DNA of 64,000 bases from Tyto alba (lineage: Eukaryota > Chordata > Aves > Strigiformes > Tytonidae), in contig NW_024881282.1 in assembly GCF_018691265.1 (NCBI RefSeq), positions 52,831,122-52,895,121 of the forward strand, written 5' to 3'. The notes under the pieces were generated by a model, which was not told where the DNA came from, made no database searches, and saw only the letters and a list, made by a program, of their open reading frames with translations. The translations under genes and the position numbers were made by a program. Below, one piece after another: positions 1 to 13,190 of the stretch. Each line of letters begins with the position of its first letter. Within the stretch, counting starts at the first letter, position 1.

Positions 1-1350
1 ACCTCTTTGTCTCAGGGATGTTCAAATCTCTGAGTCCAGTCTCACTGGAAGTCAGAGGAGCTCAGCTCCTAAGTCACTTCAGAAAACTGGAGTTCAACTT
101 TTTCCTCATGTAGAAACTTTCCAAATTTTTACCCACTTCTTGATCTTTTAAGTGCATACAAATCTCACCCGTTTGCTATGCCTTATGGGTACCAGGGAAA
201 TTATGGTAACAGTTGGATAGTCTACTTTTGTGGTTTTGGTGGAGTGTGCATTTGTGTACATGGAGCTAAGGAGATTTAGCTGGTAAAATTCTTCTATTCC
301 AATATTATTGTGAAAAAACTCCCAGGAAATGTTTTAGTTAATATATAATATGTATAGTTTATAATTTAAAATTTTGAATTGATCTTTCCTCTCCAAGGAT
401 CCCAGTGTTGACAGACTGCAGAGAGAAACTTCTCGGAAGTGCAAATATACTTACATTTTGACATCCTGAGGAGCAGTTCTTGACCAGGGAAGGTCCCTTT
501 CTACTGTGGTGAGAGGAGGAGAAGGTGGGTACACATATGGCATGGTGAAGTGCCCTGGATGTCCAGGATTATTGCTGCTGTGGTAGATGAGAAAGTTTTG
601 GCAATTTGGGGGGATTTGTTTCACTGAATAAAGTCAGGCCTAGGCAGATCATGGCCATTTTTACCTACTCTCCCCTTTTGTGCTGGGCCAGGACAGAGAA
701 GCAACACTCAAACCAGGGCACAGTAAGCTAGGACAGAAATGATCAAAGACAACGTTCTTCTAATTTCCAATGAAAAGAAGAGGAAGCATGGTTATCAAAG
801 ATGAGGTGCACAGGACAGCCCTTGCAATATTCACTTTGCTTCCTGATTTCCTTAACCTAGGAGCAATGGTCCAGCAGGGAGGGTGAGATCAGTGAAAGCT
901 CTTCTTGCAGGACCTGAAGTGAAAAACTGTGTCATATCAGCTGCTGTGCAGTGAACCATCCCCATGTGCTCCTGACTTTAGTGTAGAAAGAACCCCATGA
1001 CTTCCCCCTGCATTTAATCTGAAGAATTAAAATTCACACACCTGGTAGCCCTTTCGGGGAGATGGAAATCAGTCCACTCTTCATGCAGTGGCCCCTTTTT
1101 ATGACTCATAGTCAGTATAAGTAATTTGCTCTCCTGTTAGTGCTGTAGTTCTTGTCAAAGATTACAGACCTGCATCTCAACACCACCTTTAACCACCATT
1201 GATGAAAGCCAACAGCAATTGGTTAGTTCTGCCTGTTATATGATGGGATGGATGAACGCACTTACTGTTTGTACAGCAGCATAATTCTGCCTCTTCTGAA
1301 ATACACTGTGGTTATACATGGCTAACTTTCATACTGCTCACATGAGGTGG

Positions 1351-1378
1351 AGCCCAGAAATCTAAGCCCAGAAATCTA
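1351..1378. repeat. 14-bp perfect tandem duplication
   Basis: The unit agcccagaaatcta occurs twice head to tail with no mismatch, which looks like a recent replication-slippage event. Confidence 0.9.
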
Positions 1379-2995
1379 ATAGGTCATCTTCTGGGCTGGG
1401 ACACAGGTCCTTTCTTCTCATTTTTCTGTGGAGCACAATGGTTTGGTATCAGAATGCGGACTCTGAAAGACAACTGAAAAGCCACAGTTTAGCATTAGCT
1501 TTCTCTTAACTTCCCAGGAGTAAAGACATTTGCTGCACAGTGGGTACCACTGTCCTGAGTGGTGACAGGGGAGGACAGCATCGGGATGCTGCTCCTTCTC
1601 TCCACCCCTTACACTGTAGCCAAAGTTTGTCAGTCCTACTGCTCACAGATTTGGAGAAAACCTGTGGTACATGGGTGGAAGGACCAGCACAGTTGTGGTA
1701 CGGTGGAGGCTGACCAAGGAATGGCTCAGCACAGGAGTCAGGACGTCTTTTTCCCCGTGTCTCACTCCTTCCCTGAGAAGGAAGCGTGAGGCCGGAGTAG
1801 GGGCGAGAGGCTGAAGCGACGACAGGCAGACAGGGAGGGGGAGATCAGGGGAAAGGAGGCCTGGCAGAAGGAGTGGGGTGAAGACCAGACAGAAACCAGA
1901 GAAAGCAAGGATTTCCATGTCTCCCTCTGACATACCAGCGCAGTTCATGAGAAAGGCAAGCTTTTGATAAGGAAAATATTTTATTTTCATTGTTAACTTA
2001 AACATTTGCAGACCCCTGAGATCAGAGAAATGCTTTGGGATGCAATCACATGTGCAGACAACCATCACATTAAAGGCAGGAATAAGTACAACAATATTAC
2101 TCCAGTATTATTTTAGCCATGAGCGAACAGAGCAGTTGCCGTACTGAGGGCTGGCGGATTACAGATGGGATCAAGAGGTGGCTCATAAGACAATCTTGTC
2201 CTTAAGAGTGGTTTCGCACCCTGCAAGAGCTTGAGCACATCTGCGGAAGAGCAGCCCTCGCAGTCCTCGCCGCTATACCTCCTCCAGATGTGAGGGCCCA
2301 CGGGCAGCATCTGGTGCTGCACAACTGCAAAACCGAACGCACCAATGTTATATGAAAATCCACATCACACACTGCACACAGTAAGTGAAAGCAGAGTGCC
2401 TCAGGGGAGGTGCAACATCAAAAAGTAGGCTGACAAAAAGTGTACTCTTCCTTCAGGAAATTTATTGCCCGGAGGCCTCTGTGTTATTCCCACATCAAGA
2501 TGTTTGCTGCTGCTGGAGCCATGGGCCTGCCTTGGCTGCCCTCGGGTGCAGCAGGAAGTTTTGGGGTGCTGGGGCACCCCACTAGCAGGCAGGGGCCAGG
2601 CAGAGGCATCTGCTTCTCCTGCCCCAGGGAGCACAAGTGACTGCACACCTGTGGATGGGCACACCCCGCTGACACAGTGCTGCCACCCCCACCACCCTGG
2701 TAGTCCTTGTGTTGCTTTTGCTTCTCTTTATCTCCATGGTGGGCCATCGTTGTGAAGTGGGACATGAGTCTGTGCTTCATGCCCATGGAGATAAGAGGGG
2801 TAGAGCTGGGGTGATGGTGGGACAAGCCCTCTGCTCTCCGTGCCCTATTTAGTCCCACCAAACAAAGGGTGCTTGTCCAAAGAAAAGGCCAGGCAGCTCC
2901 CCCCACCCAGCTGGGGACTCAGTTCCAGGTGGCTCAGAAATGCTAACGGCATATACCCTCACTTCTGTCTTTTTCATTTCTGTTTTTACTAACTT

Positions 2996-3031
2996 CACAC
3001 ACACACATACACACACGCACACACACACACG
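2996..3031. repeat. (CA)n microsatellite
   Basis: About 18 CA units interrupted by single T and G substitutions (catac, cgcac). An ordinary dinucleotide repeat. Confidence 0.9.
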
Positions 3032-6000
3032 CTATTTTCAACCTCCGAAAATCAGTTAGTAGGGAATTTTTTCCTATTGGCTAAAAGCTGTGGTGAAATG
3101 ACTTCATATATTGACTAGAGTTTGGCTCCAAACATGTTGAAATATTTGTGTGAGGTTTGTGTATTGGGACCCAACAGAGTGCTGTACAGGTTGATGCAAG
3201 TGATACACTGGTTGCCACGACACTGCAAATGTTGGGATCTGTCGACTGGCCCAAGCACGCCTCAATGCACAAAGCACTTCTTATACCCGGCCCCGAGCAG
3301 CCCAGCCTCATGCTAACGAAGGCTGAGAGTTCATTTAGCTCATTGCAATCTGCAGATCCACAAACATTTTCCAGCAGATGTGCAAACCCCTTTAGAAATG
3401 TCACATGCATAGGTGGCTGCGCAACACGTATGAACTTGCTTTGCTTTATCACTTTTTACACACTTCTTAGAAACCCTTGGCTCCCAGGCTGAAAAAACAC
3501 AGCTTCAGTTTCATGTAGCATTTCAGCTTTTAAATGGCTGCTCTTTGCTTCACTGACCATGCTCCACCTGAGGAAATGTGGTTTGTACTTAACCTCAGAC
3601 AGAGGAGAGTTTCTTTGCTTCTCCCTCCAATTTCAGATGACAGAGGACATGCCCACTGTGCCACGGGGCCTGCTGTGGGGTTTTTAAGATGGAGTTACCC
3701 CCAGACAGTTGGTGCTGCCAGAGCCAGCTTGGGCATGAGAGATGGCCAGCGGGCACAGCCAAGACCATCCAACCTGCGGGGCTTAGGACTGCCCCGTGTG
3801 GCTGGACCACATCTGTCCCCAGCAGCTGTGGGGTGACATGGGCCACCCTGTGCCAGCCTGGCTGTTTGAAGGCTGGGACATGCATGTGGTGCAGCAAGGC
3901 AGGGGAAGGTGGCCGCCTTCAGAGCCACCCACCTTTACACAGTGGTGGAGGGGATTGGTGCCAGACAGATAGACCTTGGCACCAAGCGTGTGTCCATCCT
4001 CTTGGCCAAGCCACCCAAGTTGCCGGTCTCAGGGCAGTCTGTGGGTCTGTGCTTGCAGTGACACGGGGGCTGCTGGCTGGACTGGTTCTTGTAGTGCCAG
4101 CAGTGTGGGACCAGGGCTTGGAGTAACCATGAATGATCCTTTTGTCCCCTTTTCCCCCTCCCCTTCCTCACACTAGTACATATATATCCTCAGGTGGCCA
4201 AGGACCAGGGTATAAATTTGCTTCTCCTCAGTCAAAACTTCCACTAATTTGATCATGGTTTTGCCAAGGAAGGAGTAAATATGGAGCAGGGACTTTGGGG
4301 ATTTGAGCTATAAAAGTGAGAGCTGGAGAAGCCGAGACTGAAGAAAATTTCTGAAGTAAGCGGTCAGATCCAGGCATCCTGGCTCCCTCCTATATACTTC
4401 TGGCCAAGCCTCCACACCCCAGCCTCTACACACACACCCCCCCTCCACAGAGCACAAATTATCAAGTGCTGGTGGGGGGACCATGGGGCCAGGATGCTCA
4501 CAACATCCTGAGTTTCATGAGGGCCAAGTCAGCTCTAGGTCAGGCCAAGCCGCAAGGTTTGAGAGCCAACTTTCTACTTATGACCCCGTATACTGTGCTG
4601 TGTGCAGCTCTTGGTCCCGAACCTCTGCAATACACTTACAGAGCATACTCTTATTGAGGCAAGCTGGAAATTTCACACTTCTGAATGCAAAATAGGTCAT
4701 TCTATACAATTCCCCCATTTGTGCAGGCGTATTTAGTGTTGGTGCCAGCATACACATATTTCCAGGTACAACCTATATCCCTATCTTGTGAAAATTCAGA
4801 CGCTTCTTGTCTCGTGCCTGAAAACTTTGAGATTTGTCTTTTCCATATAAGGTTTAATGTCCAGTCTAGGAGCAGTTTAAATACCCAAAGGACTGGGGTT
4901 AAAACCAGCTGAATGATCTCCAATGCAGTCTTAAAAATGAATTTCCTGTTCCCTCAGGTGGGGGGAGTCCTTTCCCTGCAGCTGGGCCAATGAATTGGGC
5001 ACCTTATTTCTCTCTCTCTCCTCGTTTTCTCATTAGCCAGTGTGTAATAAGGCACCGCAGGCATCAAGCATGATTTAAATCACCACTCCTACCCTTGCTC
5101 GATGTGCGTGTCTGTGTAAGGTATAGGGCTTTTTTTCCTTGCTCTCTTTTCTGGTTCAATTTATCTCCCTCACTCAGGAGTTTTCTGGTGAATACAATGG
5201 CTTCAGACTGGAGAGAGCTGAAGCTAATTTTCTTATTCTGTTTGAATAAATGGCTATTTGCTCTTTCAGGAGTAGGTTAGCCTTCTCATGTGGTTGTAAT
5301 CTCCTTAAATCCCAGCCACAGAGCTCCTAATGCCTGTTGTATAAATAATCCACCTTTCATACATGGCCGTGTTTGTCCTTGTTTATTTTTTTTTCTGCAT
5401 ATCTATCTCTAAAATTGCTGACCCTGGGAGGGTCTCATTGTACATGTGTTTTCTGACCATTATAGTTTTCGTTGCTCAGGTAGCTTTTACTGCTTGTCCT
5501 ATGTCCTACCGCCAAAGAGGAAGGGAAGCCTGCAATGCCATGGGAAACGAATAATTCTCTTGCTGTAAGAAGTAGAGTCCCTGTGGCCATGAATGTGCCT
5601 TGCCACATGCCTTGCACTGGACAAGGGAGCAACTAGAGAATGAGATCCCAGTTTGATGCTAGCCTCCTCTGCAGCTCAGGAGATGTCATCTCCCATGTCC
5701 TCCCTCCTCCCACTGTCTGTAGGATTCTTAGGATAACAATCAGTGAATGCTGCTGAAATCTTCCTGGTACCCCCAAGGCTACCAGGGAAGCTAAGCATGT
5801 AGAGGTTCAACAAAATTTACAGCCTGTCACAGTGCCTTTCCACCCCAGTAAGCTATGCACAGTGATTATTCACAATAAACCTTGTAGCACCCAAAATATT
5901 TTTGGCTTCTGTTGTGGTTGGTCTCTATCAAGACCCAGGAATTAATCAAGTCGGTTGGTCTGTTGGTCCATTTCATACATTTCCATTTCATACAACCATG

Positions 6001-9000
6001 AGGTGATGTGGCCAACTTCTCTCTCTGTCTGGATACAGTTTCTGGAGAGTAAAGTGTTGAGTCCTAAGGATGGAGGTTCGCAGTCCCCTTAAATCAGCGT
6101 AAGGTGATGCTGCTGTCAGAGGCGGGGTTGCACCTTGGGTCCCTGATCCCAGGAGCACCCCTCTGCCAGCACCTGCTGCCACCGGCTGGGCAGCTCAGCA
6201 CCTCAGGCTGGCACAAAATGACTGTGAAGCCACACTCCAGGGTTTAAGCGCTGCTCTGACGGTCTCTCCATAGGCAATCCCAACAGTCCGTCAGGGTTTC
6301 TGTTACGAGAAGCAGTTGATTTGTTTGTAGCAAAATACTACCTGTGGACATGAGCCAGCCAGTGGGTTTTGCATTTGCATTCACTAAGGCGTTTTCAGGT
6401 GAGACATCATCATTTCTCAGTGTAAATCCCTGTACTTGGTACACAGCTAGAGTGATCTAAGGGTCTTCTCAAACGCCTAGTACAATTGCCTCTGTAGAAA
6501 AACCTGGCTCTATTTGGAGGATCATAGATGACACCCTGAAGAATAAAATGAAGCTGCTCCTATATTTATTTCTTATCAGTCATGATATGGTTATTAGGAA
6601 AACAAGATGTGCAAATATGCTGTCTCTGAAACATCATAGGAGATTGCTGCCTCTCAGCTATGTCAGCTTTTGATTCCTGGAGTGGCAGTCACCTAAGTTC
6701 ACCGAGTCATTCACATGGTACTGCTATTGCTGAGGTGACTGAGCCTCCAGGATGTGTAGCCTGGGGCCAGAGCGATGGGATGAGCTCTGCAAGGACGGGT
6801 CACTGCGGCCAGCTTGTGGCCTTCCACATCTTGGGAGAAAGGTTGCAGGGAGACATCCCCTCTTTCGGTTACACACGTCAGAGATGTCTGCTGAGAACGG
6901 CAGGAGAAATGTGAAGGGCAGAGTTTTGGTAGTGACAGACCCTGCCATCTTTATGTTCTGGTGAGAGCTGAGAAATAAACTTTGGGAATTACAGTTTGAG
7001 ATTTAAATGCCTAGTGGAGTTAGGGTAAAAATTTCATATTTTAGTGCTTTTGTGGATCCAACACGTAGAGCTTTGAATGTGTAAATGCAGCACACTTGAT
7101 AACTATATTTGGCAATTAGTTATAGTGTTGAGAACCAGCTATGGACATTAAAATATTTATCATATTCTGTGGATGATGGGGATTTTATATACCATTTGTG
7201 TATCCTAAGTATAATGTGTTAGCACTTGGGATCAAAAACCATGAACATGAGGAAATCCAATGACTATCTACCATGTCCTTTTCACTATACCATTAGTCAA
7301 GCATAAATTGGTGAGACATTTCAATTTACTTACTGTAATTTCTTAACCATAAACATTCTGAATGGCTTCAAACACTCAAACCTTGCTACAGCATTGCAAA
7401 TCTAAGCCACAATAATGAAAAGTGCAAGCATTTCGCAAGCTGATCAGCATTTGGGTTGTTCAACAGGTAAAAAAATACATGGCAGAAATTAAAACTTGGT
7501 AAAGTAGACTTTGAAGGACAACATACTCCTCCTTTTATTATTTGTTGTTAACTCAAAGGTTTCAGGTTAATTTAATTTCCTTCCAGCATACAAATCAAAA
7601 GTCTGACTTTTCTAGATGCACAGTTCTGTTCCCCTGAATCCTAAAAGCATATTGTTTACACGACATAATCAGCAAATGAAAATGATCTTGTTCACAGAGG
7701 GTCCGGTTCCCACAAAATATCCACACCCTTCCTTGCTCATGAGTTATGGATGTCTGGGGTCTGCACTCTACCAGAAACTTGGCTGGGCTATGTAAAATCA
7801 TTTTCTGAAGAGTGTGTTTTATTTTGAACGAAGTAAGCAGGCAAGAGGCCAGTAGGATTAAAATGCATTCTTTATTTAAAACAACTCACAAAACACAGCA
7901 GCTCCTACCACTTTGTTAGTCTCCCCTATTTGTCTCCAGATCCCTTTTCCAGGCTTCGGCTGGTGCTCTCAAGTACACTCTGCATCTCGCCAGGCGCATC
8001 AGAGGGTGGCTGCTACCCAGGGCCAGTCGCCACCCAAGAGCCGGTGGACACGAGAACAAGGAGACTCTTGTGGGAGCCCCAGCCGCCGAGTCACTGGATC
8101 CATTATCCCAACCCTAGCATGAGGAAGGGACATCCATCTTTCTGCTCCTTCAGCTTATGGGAAATAATTCCTCCAGGTATAATTCAGAAATACCATGAAG
8201 CTTTAATTCTCTGAAATCATAACAAAGAGCTCTCAGATTCCCTGATGAAAAAGGGAATGCTCTGTATCTATCCAATATTATGTTGCATCCAAAGCTCCCT
8301 GAATTTATTTGGACAGTATTAACAGAAGTTTATTGAATACAGACAAAATAGTGAATGGACCACATCCACAAGAGCTGGGATACCATGAGGTACACTGACA
8401 GTGCCAAGAACTGTCCTGTTTGACAAAGCATAATGCAGTCACCTTCTCCGTTCCCGGCAAAATCTATGTCGTGATCTCCTTTATGTCACTGCAACATTCT
8501 TCTCCTGGTTGACTTTCTCTGATGCAAAATAGAGAAAATAACCAAACTTGAAAGAAGAAGTATGGACCTCCTTTGCCAAAGAAGAGGTAACCTGACAGCA
8601 ACAAACAAACAAACTCAAGTGTCATGAAAGATATTTAATAGAGTATTGTACAAAATGCTCTTCAGTTCTATGAAATTAAAAGCTGCCAAATAATTTAGCA
8701 ATGGCTTCTGACAGGAAAAATGAAGTCTGTGGCTCAAAGTTCCACCCCAGTTAGTGTTTAAATGTCAGCTGTCCATCTGCTGCCAGACCTGGTGAGTGCC
8801 GGATCCTGCCCTACACACGTGTCAGCAGAGCTGAAGTGTTGCTGAGCTCAACCAACAGCCACCCCTAAATGTCCATGAAGGTGCCTGTCCTTACCTGCTG
8901 CCCATCAGGTACTCACCATACAGGATCCCTTCCAAGGCCACTGCCCTGAAAGAAGAGTGCAGTCCTTCTGCTATCTGCCCTCCAGAGAGCCAAGAAATGA

Positions 9001-9331
9001 CCTCTCTCAGACTGAATCCTCTTGCCTTGTGACACCCTTATTACAAAAGCGGTGTTTCCACCTCTTTAATCACTACCCCTTCTTTCTTATTTTGTCTTGA
9101 CATGTTCACTGCTTATCAGTTTGCTCAGCTCAAGGATTTTGAATTTTACAAGTTGTCAACGCTGTAGGCGCTAACCCTCACAGAGGACCCTGAGCCATGG
9201 GAACCACGTTTGCTGCTACCCTGCGCCAGCCCCCATCCCAAAACCGCCTCTTCCCTGGGCCGCATCACACATCTGGGGTTGGGACAGGCAGAGGCAAGCC
9301 CTTCTGGTCTGGGACAAAAAGTACTTAAAAA

Positions 9332-9362
9332 GGGGGGGTGGGGGGGGGGGGGGGAGGGGGGG
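9332..9362 (+). repeat. G-rich homopolymer tract with quadruplex potential
   Basis: Thirty-one bases are all G apart from one T and one A. Runs of 7, about 15 and 7 G can supply four or more stacked G-tracts. It continues into agaaagggggaaaa, making a purine-only stretch of more than 45 bases on the plus strand, which could also form a triplex. Confidence 0.9.
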
Positions 9363-10275
9363 AGAAAGGGGGAAAAAAGAGCAAGAGCCCTGTTAACTGC
9401 AATTGGCAGCCACTGTGTAGTTAGGAGGACCTAGAGGGCTCTAGAAAGAAAGCATATCTCTGTGTGCTTTCCAAGATTTGTTTTGAAAAGATGCCAGGCA
9501 GAGCTCTGCAGAGCTAAGTGGAAGCAGCAAGCATGATGGTGACATCTTTAAACCTGGCTGGCTACCAATGGGCTTTTACAGGGCCAGAGCGATAAGGCTG
9601 GTAGAAGATTATTTCTTTTGTTGCTGTGAAATCACGTAGTCCTTGTTCCTGATAGCTGTGTAGGTATTTATCCAAGAATACATGTTAAAGAAATACCTAT
9701 GTCACTGAGACAAGAGCAACCACCATAATTTATACGAGAAGGCTGACATTCCAGGATTAAGTAAAAAAAATCATGACATTTGCAATTTTTAAATCACCTC
9801 TGGGCAGGATATCCAGTCAGACATTACCACAGCCCAATTAACCTGATAAGAGGAGAAACAACAGTTAATGTTCAAAAATACACAACCCTCTCCCCTTCCC
9901 TTACCCGAAAAGAAAAAATAATTAGAGTGGGATTATAAATTTGTTATCGTGTCTATTAATAATCAGACCAAGGACAAGGAGAAGAGACCTTCTGACAAAT
10001 CAGAAATTAATAAGGAATAGTTTAGGGAGATCTGCTTAGGGTAGATTAGCATTGTCTTTGAGAAAGTTTCCCCCTTCCCCATAAGATGCTTTGAGTTGCA
10101 GTATCATCTGAGGGGAAAATACTGCAAAGGCTGCCAAAAAAGCATCGGAAGAAAATTAATATAGAGAGGAAAGGCTGAGACGAGATGGTGTTCCAAAGGT
10201 TATGGGCTTAATGTTCAGAATTTCTCTAGTCGAGCCTTTGTCCTAGCAGCAAAAGGTGCTGAGTTAAAATAAAAT

Positions 10276-10490
10276 ATCATGGAATCATAGAATACCAGGT
10301 TGGAAGAGACTTGGAGGATCGTCTGGTCCAAATTTTCTTGGCAAAAACACAGTCTAGACAAGATGGCCCAGCACCCTGTCCAGCTGAATCTCAAAAGTGT
10401 CCAATGTTGGGGAATCCACCACTTCCCTGCAGAGATTATTCCAATGGCTGATTGTTCTCATTGTGAAAAATTTTCCTCTTGAAAGTAATC
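10276..10490 (-). mobile_element. CR1 LINE, 5'-truncated 3' end
   Basis: On the minus strand the element ends ATTCTATGATTCCATGAT, the tandem octamer terminus of avian CR1 retrotransposons. The plus strand then shows the familiar antisense of the CR1 3' end: ccaggttggaagagac, followed by ggatcgtctggtccaa, agatggcccagcaccctgt, ggggaatccaccacttccc and gtgaaaaattttcctcttg. Similarity to CR1 fades near 10490, giving a typical short 5'-truncated insertion of about 215 bp. It retains none of the reverse transcriptase coding region and is not mobile. Confidence 0.93.
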
Positions 10491-12639
10491 TTCTATTTCT
10501 ACTTGCAGATATTACTGAATTGTATGTAGTAATTTATTTCCTACATTACGTACTTTTTTTGGCTTATAAGGGAACTAACATTGAGAGATCCACTGTATTG
10601 CAAAAAAGCTGTATTTTGGTTTCCAAAAGGGTCAAGTCTCTGATTTCTGCCATTTCTGCTCTGAGTGACAAAGAAAACTGTTTCAATGTGCAGGACAGAA
10701 GGGCCAGATTGAAGCTTGTGGAAGTTAATGATGCTTCAAATCAGAGGCAAGAAGGGAAGGTATATTTCTGAAAATGAGTAAATGCAAAAAATACAAATGT
10801 ACTAGAAGTCATCACCAACCACTAGAGTGAGAACTGGAAGTCAAGGGTGTTCAGTGCTTCAATGAAGTGAGAAATGGAGGGGAAGAGCAGGGAAATACTT
10901 CTTTTGGCAGCAGATTCCATCCTAGAGGTATATAAATATCCCAGACAGACACAGTCAAGAAAAGGCAGCAGACAAGAGGAAGAAGACCTACCCAAGAAGA
11001 CAAGCAGTAAGACATACTGATGAAATGATGCATTTTCCTGGTGTAATGCCACTGCTGCATATCCTGTTTCCTTCTGGTCAGTTAGGTATGTAAAAAACAA
11101 ACAAAACAAAGCAAAATTCACTAGTGTCTTTTGTACTTCAAAGTGGAAAGACAGGAAGCAGAGGAAGACGTGCTGGTTCCAAGGGCACACACTAAATCAA
11201 ATGTGTAGAAAAATGGAGGCTTATAAGGCTCTATTACTGAAATAAATTCTCTGTGCATGACAAAGTTTCCTAGCTTAACGCTCTCACTGATGGAAGAAGG
11301 TACCTTCTCCCACATACATTAAAGCCCATCAAAAGCAGTCCTGTAATCACACTACTTAAGTTATTGCTTCCTCTCCAAGCATGGTGTAATCAGGAGAGTG
11401 AAGTGCTCCTGTCAGTAATATCCTAGCAGCAAAGGTGGCATTATACAAAAGAATGGCTTTCAAATGGCCTACAGAAAACATGTTCAAGGGACCATACCTG
11501 ACAGCTAGACAGATATCAGCTTGCTTTTTCTTTGGGCAGAGCATCAGAGGGGATGAGCCACGCTAGAAAGGTGGGAATACAGAGTTTAAGGAACCTGTCA
11601 GGCATCCCCTAGTGAACTGCATAGTGGCTTAAGACATAGGAGTCCTCATGCTGCTGCCTTCCCTCTCCCCTGGAGAAGACCATACCCACAGCAAGGACTG
11701 CGTGCCCACTTTGGAGTAAACTCCTAGTGAAGGAGGCTGCTCTGCAAGCCTTAGTGCCTGTGGTTCACTGCGCACAGAGCCAAGGGCAGGGCTCTGTGGG
11801 CCAGGGCTGAAGCGCACTGAGCAGGGCTACCCCGTTCTGGCAATCTCTTGCAGCGGTGTCAAGGCTGCAGGACTCTCCTGAGGCGTTGCTGGCTGCAAGG
11901 GTCAGCGGGATGTGTAGGCAGCCTGAGCTCGACCAGTGTGGATGCCTGCAGCTGGTGGATGTTGATGGCCCAGAGGCAGCTACTTGAACACACCAGGCTG
12001 AAGCCTGCTCCCTGGTCCACTACCTCAAGGTCAGACTAGACATGGAGTCTAATTCAGGAATGACAGCAGCTTTCTGTGATTTAGCTTACACCATGTGGGA
12101 CAGGGTTATCACATCTACTGGTTAAAATGTGTTTCAACACATGCTTCAGTATATACGATTATAGACAAGCCCTTAGTGTGAAGCAGCAGCAGGTTTGTTT
12201 TTTTCCAACGCAAAGACTCAAAAGCAGAACTATTTTTCCTATGCTATTTAATGAAATGAGTCTAACCTGAAGTGAAATTGTTGACTTACGAGAAGACCCT
12301 AAGTAAGAACATTTGTGTGCAATTGCATGTGATAAGATCATTCTTAAAAAAAGAAGGCTTAAGAGCATGGGAGTAGTAATTAACATGAAGAAGGGAAATG
12401 TGGGCCACATTTAGTTTCTGCAGTGTGAAATTTTGTGTCTTTTCCTGTGTCTGTGGAATTTAGCACATATTATCTCTCAAACTGTGACAGATCTGTTTTA
12501 GCAGAGCAGTCAGGAAAGTCTTCCTCTTTCTATCTGCTCTCCAAAATGCTGTGGTAACACAAACCATTCTTTTCTGCATCTGTCTGCACAGCTCCTCCTT
12601 ATTAATTGTATTTCCCAAGCTTCAGGAGTGTCTTTGGTA
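10491..12639. other. Intergenic, nothing recognised
   Basis: Only short, motif-free frames are present, on both strands (longest about 124 codons). I see no repeat family, no microsatellite of note and no CpG-rich segment. Confidence 0.7.
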
Positions 12640-13190
12640 ACCTTGGGAAATCATGTTTTCAAACTCGAAATGTGGTTTCTTCCCTGATCCTTCTTACATC
12701 CCCCTCTTTAAAATGAAAGGCTCCCATTCAGAGTTACCCTTTCTTTCCTCCTCTTTCGCCAGTTTTCAGTCCAATATGCTCATTGTCCTTCTATTCCATG
12801 ACTTCAGCCCTTAGACATTTTAACCAACAGTGGAGAATGTTGTCAAATGCTTTCTGAAAAACGGAGTCTATAATATCCTTTCCCCTTCCTTACCAGGGCA
12901 GTAATTTCCTCAAAGAATTCCAACAAATTAGTTAGGCATGATCTCCTTTCCCTGAATTGATGTTAGCTGTCTTTAATCAAGCTCTGCTTTTCCAAGTGTT
13001 CCCTATTTGATTCCTTAAAGGAGTTGCAGAGTCTTTCCCCTTCAGTGAAGTCAAACTGACAAGTCTGATTTTTCCCAGTGTCTGGGGAAGCCGTCTTCTT
13101 TTTTCCCTTAAGAAAAAATGATTAGAAATAAAATTCAAGTAGTTTCAGCAGCCTCCCACCTAAAGACACTTATTCTCTTGGATTTTTATG
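12640..13190 (-). mobile_element. Ancient LINE (CR1/L3-like) reverse transcriptase remnant
   Basis: Read on the minus strand, 13043-13079 matches the nucleotide pattern coding for the GNYRPVSLT block of CR1-clade reverse transcriptase with a base missing. Further along, ttcagaaagcatttgac (12842-12858) corresponds to the (S)KAFD block. The blocks are in correct order and at plausible spacing. The plus strand between them (ttagttaggcatgatctcc, ttgatgttagctgtctt) is the familiar antisense of the same region. Frames are broken throughout and the copy is highly diverged, so this is a dead fossil. Boundaries are approximate. Confidence 0.72.

Larger units (their letters stand above)
1..9331. other. 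Intergenic sequence without recognisable genes
   Basis: All open frames here are short (under about 145 codons), lack family motifs and overlap one another on both strands, as expected by chance. I see a CA tract near 3.0 kb and two small direct duplications (1351-1378 and about 5968-5994). The interval 2500-4150 is more GC-rich than the rest but shows no exon I can identify. No transposon termini were recognised. Confidence 0.75.
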
